A stretch of 64,000 nucleotides of DNA from Cacajao melanocephalus. Taxonomy: Eukaryota; Chordata; Mammalia; Primates; Pitheciidae. The notes beneath the pieces are model-generated. The model was not told where the DNA came from. It was given only the letters and a program-made list of their open reading frames with translations, and searched no databases. Both the position numbers and the translations under genes were made by a program. The stretch lies in NCBI GenBank assembly GCA_963573385.1, contig CAUYLG010052217.1:1-64000 (forward strand). Reading direction: 5' to 3'. Below, piece by piece: positions 1 through 64,000 of this stretch. Numbering within the stretch: position 1 is the first letter of the stretch; every line of letters begins with the position of its first letter.

Positions 1-895
1 TACAAAGAACTAAAACAGATTTACAAGAAAAAAACAAGCCCATTCAAAAGTGGGCGAAGGATATGAACAGACACTTTACAAAAGAAGACATACATGAGGC
101 CAACAAACATATGAAAAAATGCTCATCATCACTGGTCATTAAAGAAATGCAAATCAAAACTACATTGAGATACCATCTCACGCCAGTTAGAATGGCGACC
201 ATTAAAAAATCTGGAGACAACAGATGCTGGAGAGGATGTGGAGAAGTAGGAACACTTTTATACTGTTGGTGGGAGTGTAAACTAGTTCAACCATTGTGGA
301 AGACAGTGTGGCGATTCCTCAAGGACCTAGAAATCGAAATTCCATTTGACCCAGCAATCCCATTACTGGGTATATATCCAAAGGATTATAAATTATTCTA
401 CTATAAGGACACATGCATACGAATGTTCATTGCAGCACAGTTTACAATAGCAAAGACCTGGAACCAACCCAAATGCCCATCGATGATAGACTGGACAGGG
501 GAAATGTAGCACATATACACCATGGAATATTATGCAGCCATCAAAAATGATGAGTTCATGTCCTTTGTAGGGACATGGATGAACCTGGAAACCATCATTC
601 TCAGCAAACTGACACAAGAACACAAAATCAAACACGCATGTTCTCACTCATAGGCGGGTGTTGAACAATGAGAACACATGGACACAGGGAGGGGAGCACT
701 ACACACTGGGGTCTGTTGGGGGGAAATACGGGAGGGACAGTGGGGGGTGGGGAGTTGGGGAGAGATAGCATGGGGAGAAATGCCAGATATAGGTGAAGGG
801 GAGGAAGGCAGCAAATCACACTGCCACGTGTGTAGCTATGCAACAATCTTGCATGTTCTTCACATGTACCCTAAAACCTAAAATGCAATAAAAAA
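1..895 (+). mobile_element. L1 LINE 3' end (ORF2 C-terminus and 3' UTR)
   Basis: The left edge cuts into an L1 of the primate L1P type. The ORF2 tail is open from before 63 to a stop at 507-509, where TAG replaces the TGG expected in active copies. Family residues continue beyond (IYTMEYYAAIKNDEF), so this is a nonsense change in a dead copy. A G-rich 3' UTR (about 690-765) and an A-rich end at about 880-895 follow. Confidence 0.93.
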
Positions 896-906
896 TGCAA
901 ATGGAT

Positions 907-1424
<518 letters not shown>

Positions 1425-1459
1425 AAAAAATGCAAATGAATTCATACCACAGCAAACAC

Positions 1460-2285
1460 CAAACTATCCAATGGTTTCGCATCTCATTCTAAATAAAAAT
1501 CAGTCCTCACGGCCACCTGCAACACCCTGCTTGATAATACGGCCTACAACTACCTCTCTGACCTCTAGACCCCTCTCTACTCCCTGCTCCTTTCTCTCAT
1601 CCACACAGACTTCCTCCTTAGAGTCCTCCAAATGGGCCACACCTGTTATTGTCTCAGGGTTTTGGTGTTTGCTGTTCTCTAAGCCTGGAGCACTCTGGTT
1701 TTTTTCCTCCTTCCAGAAAATTCTCCTGGCCTCCTCCTTTCCTTCCTTCAGATTTCTGTTCAATTTTTTCCCTATTTAAAATATCAACTCTCTGGGTGTG
1801 GTGGCTCATCCCTGTAATCCCAGCACTTTGGGAGACAGAGGTAGGCAGATCATTTGAGCCCGCGAGTTTGGAGACTAGCCTGGGCAACATGGTAAAACCT
1901 CATCTCCACTAAAAATAAAAACAATTAGCCAGGAGTGGTAGCTTGAGTCTGCAATGTCGCTACTCAGGAGGCTGAGGTGGGAGGATTGCTTGAGCCCCGG
2001 GGTCGAGGCTGCAATGAGCAGAGATTGTGCCCTGCACTCCAGCCTGGGTGACAGAGCGAGACCCTGTCTCAAAAGAAACAAACAAACTCACTACATGACA
2101 CTCTCAATCCTTTATCCTGATGTATTTTACATCACAGTTCTTTTTTGTCTTCCTAAATTAAACTTTAAAGAGCTTAATTAGAATCTAGGGTTTGTTTTGT
2201 TCTCTGCTGTATCCCCAGGATTTCAAATAGTGCATGGCACGGGATATGTGTTTAATAAATACATGTTAAATAGGGAATAACTTAT
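1460..2285 (-). mobile_element. L2 LINE remnant split by an Alu
   Basis: Antisense L2-like sequence, with the characteristic CT-rich coding strand (about 1480-1780) and a 3' end resembling the 'average use/ATAAATG' L2 terminus at about 2205-2270. An Alu at 1790-2085 separates the two parts. The match is by pattern memory, and the boundaries are approximate. The apparent open frames here have no gene support. Confidence 0.6.
1790..2085 (+). mobile_element. Alu inside L2
   Basis: Complete two-arm Alu from TGGGTGTGGTGGCTCATCC to a short A-rich tail after GACCCTGTCTC. Inserted in the L2 remnant. Confidence 0.93.
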
Positions 2286-2445
2286 ATACTTACATAAGCA
2301 TAACTTATGCTCAGTAATATAACCCAGAGTCAATCATTTCACCTTGTTTTTCGAGGGGGCTTGGAGGGGGTGTCTTCGTTCCCTCATCTCTCAAAGGGGA
2401 GGAGCTAGGTCATCTCAAAATACACATTAATTTAGCACATATTTA

Positions 2446-2582
2446 TTCATTTGTTTATTTATTTTTAAAGACGGGGTTTCACCATGTTGGTCCGGCTAGT
2501 CTTGAACTCCCAACCTCAGGTGATCCGCCCGCCTTGGCCTCCAAAGTGCTTGGATTACAGGCGTGAGCCACCACGCCCGGCC
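2446..2582 (-). mobile_element. Shortened Alu left-monomer SINE, copy A (Platy-1-like)
   Basis: Reading on the minus strand, a complete Alu 5' end (GGCCGGGCGTGG) runs about 118 bp to CCCCGTCTTTA and then directly into an A-rich tail; no right arm. Perfect 17-bp target duplication AATTTAGCACATATTTA at 2429-2445 and 2583-2599 shows it was inserted in this short form. It shares ATCCAAGCACTTTGGA and GTCTTTA with the copies at 14460 and 28347. Confidence 0.88.
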
Positions 2583-2599
2583 AATTTAGCACATATTTA

Positions 2600-3160
2600 A
2601 TGCGAACTACTGCGTGTCTGGCACTGGGTAGGTCAATACAAGAGATTCTGTATGATAAGGAGCTCGTGGTCCAGTGGGATAAACAGTCACAGGGAAATGA
2701 CCGTGGGAGGGCTTCCAGAGGAAATACCCGCGCGTTCGCCTGGTGATGGTTAAGGGACAGGCAGGTGGAGAGGGAGTGGGAAGCTGTTCTCGGCTTCCCA
2801 CGTGTGCACAGGGAGCCGATCCAGTCCGTAAGCCCTGTGAAAGCAGCGACGTGTTTAACGTGCCTGTTTTCTCCCCAGATTTGACTGCACACTCTTAATT
2901 ACACTGTTTTTTTCATCTTATATGTATGTGGGCATTTACTGAAGGGAGAGGCGCAGTAGGGGTGGAGGGATGGGGAAGAGAGTGAATTCAAGTCCAGCTT
3001 TAAAACTATAGGACTTTTGGTATATTCATTTATTTCTTAAAGCGAGGCCCTGCATATGAGGTTAGGATGGGGACCCGCACATTCCTTTAGGCTGTTTCCA
3101 GGACCCAATAATCCAAATCCTATCATGTTGAACCTGGGAGGGAAACGGCAAGGAGCAAAG
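2600..3160. other. Upstream unique sequence
   Basis: Moderately GC-rich DNA upstream of the promoter with no recognisable repeat or gene. Open frames on the minus strand here lack any family resemblance. Confidence 0.5.
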
Positions 3161-3199
3161 GTCCTCCACGGTTTCTCTGGCCCGCGTTTCTGAGAGCGA

Positions 3200-3694
3200 A
3201 GGCCCTTTCCTATCCGAGATCGCGTTAGCGCTGAACGTCAGCTGCAACATCTGCACTCGGGGGCGGGGAAATAGTTCTACACCCTGGGAACGCCATAGTC
3301 GGCTCTTCTCGAGCGTTCTCGTTTCTCGGTGTTTGCACTAGTTGGCCTCCCGTAAGCCTCTGCGCCAATCTGGGAGGAGTTGACCTCTTGCGACTCTACC
3401 AACAGAGGAGTATAGGGGTGCGACGAATGAACACGATGAACAGATCGGGGATGCAAGACGGAAGAGAAAGGCTTAGATAATGAAACAAGCAATATCGTTT
3501 ATGTGACTATCATATGGGTCCCCTTCTTCTCCGAGAAGTGCAGTTTTCCATCTTCCAACCTAAAACGATCCCCGGCTCCCCCCACATTTGGCACGCCCGG
3601 CCGTTGGTCTCTGCCGCCCCGGGCGACCCCGCGGTCACATGCTCCTCCTGTCCTTCTAGCGGAACGTGCTTCTCACTGCAGGGACGATAGAGCC
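3200..3694 (+). promoter_or_regulatory. LRPPRC: LRPPRC CpG-rich promoter and 5' UTR
   Basis: GC- and CpG-rich DNA surrounds the first exon; CpG richness runs from about 3160 into intron 1 near 3960, against an AT-rich background. A GC box (GGGGGCGGGG) is at 3259-3268 and a CCAAT box at 3365-3369. There is no convincing TATA box, which fits a housekeeping promoter with dispersed starts. The start site cannot be fixed from sequence. If it lies before 3639, a six-codon upstream frame (3639-3659) precedes the main ATG. Confidence 0.75.

Positions 3695-64000
<60,306 letters not shown>

Noticed and set aside
1471..1779. Ser/Thr-rich open frames on both strands
   Set aside because: They fall in an antisense L2 remnant.
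3503..3694. N-terminal extension of LRPPRC in the open frame upstream of the ATG
   Set aside because: The frame is open but has only GTG at 3503 and no ATG before 3695. It lies in the promoter, and an extension would bury the mitochondrial presequence.

Overview
This window is nuclear DNA from a higher (anthropoid) primate. About forty Alu copies on both strands, L1, L2 and MIR remnants and a MADE1 mini-transposon make that clear. It is probably not human: the recognisable gene carries many amino-acid substitutions relative to the human protein as I remember it. Three copies of a shortened Alu left-monomer SINE share private differences and resemble the Platy-1 family described from New World monkeys. 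I therefore favour a platyrrhine. This is inference; no database could be searched.

One protein-coding gene is present, on the + strand: LRPPRC (leucine-rich pentatricopeptide repeat containing), a mitochondrial mRNA-binding PPR protein. The window holds the upstream region, a GC-rich promoter, and coding exons 1 to 23. These join into one open frame of 834 codons plus two bases with no stop or frameshift. The gene runs off the right edge inside intron 23. Residue numbering matches human without net indels as far as I can judge; for example, the alanine altered in French-Canadian Leigh syndrome falls at residue 354 here too.

Layout. 1-3200: upstream intergenic DNA with an L1 3' end, an Alu-FLAM composite, an L2 remnant split by an Alu, and a shortened Alu with a perfect 17-bp target duplication. 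3200-3960: CpG-rich promoter and exon 1. 3844-18433: intron 1, dense in L2, MIR, Alu and L1, with a striking 25-bp-arm palindrome, an Alu fold-back inverted duplication and a local direct duplication. 18434-27005: exons 2-11, compact. 27006-37113: repeat-rich intron 11 with a large antisense L1 broken by several Alus. 37114-43063: exons 12-14. Exon 12 is enclosed by a 164-bp inverted duplication of about 91% identity. 43064-54853: intron 14, 11.8 kb, repeat-rich. 54854-62766: exons 15-23, including a 28-nt microexon, in DNA nearly free of young repeats. 62767-64000: start of intron 23.

No tRNA, rRNA, CRISPR array or second protein gene was found. The strongest unexplained signals are structural: inverted and direct local duplications in LRPPRC introns, and the three related shortened Alus.
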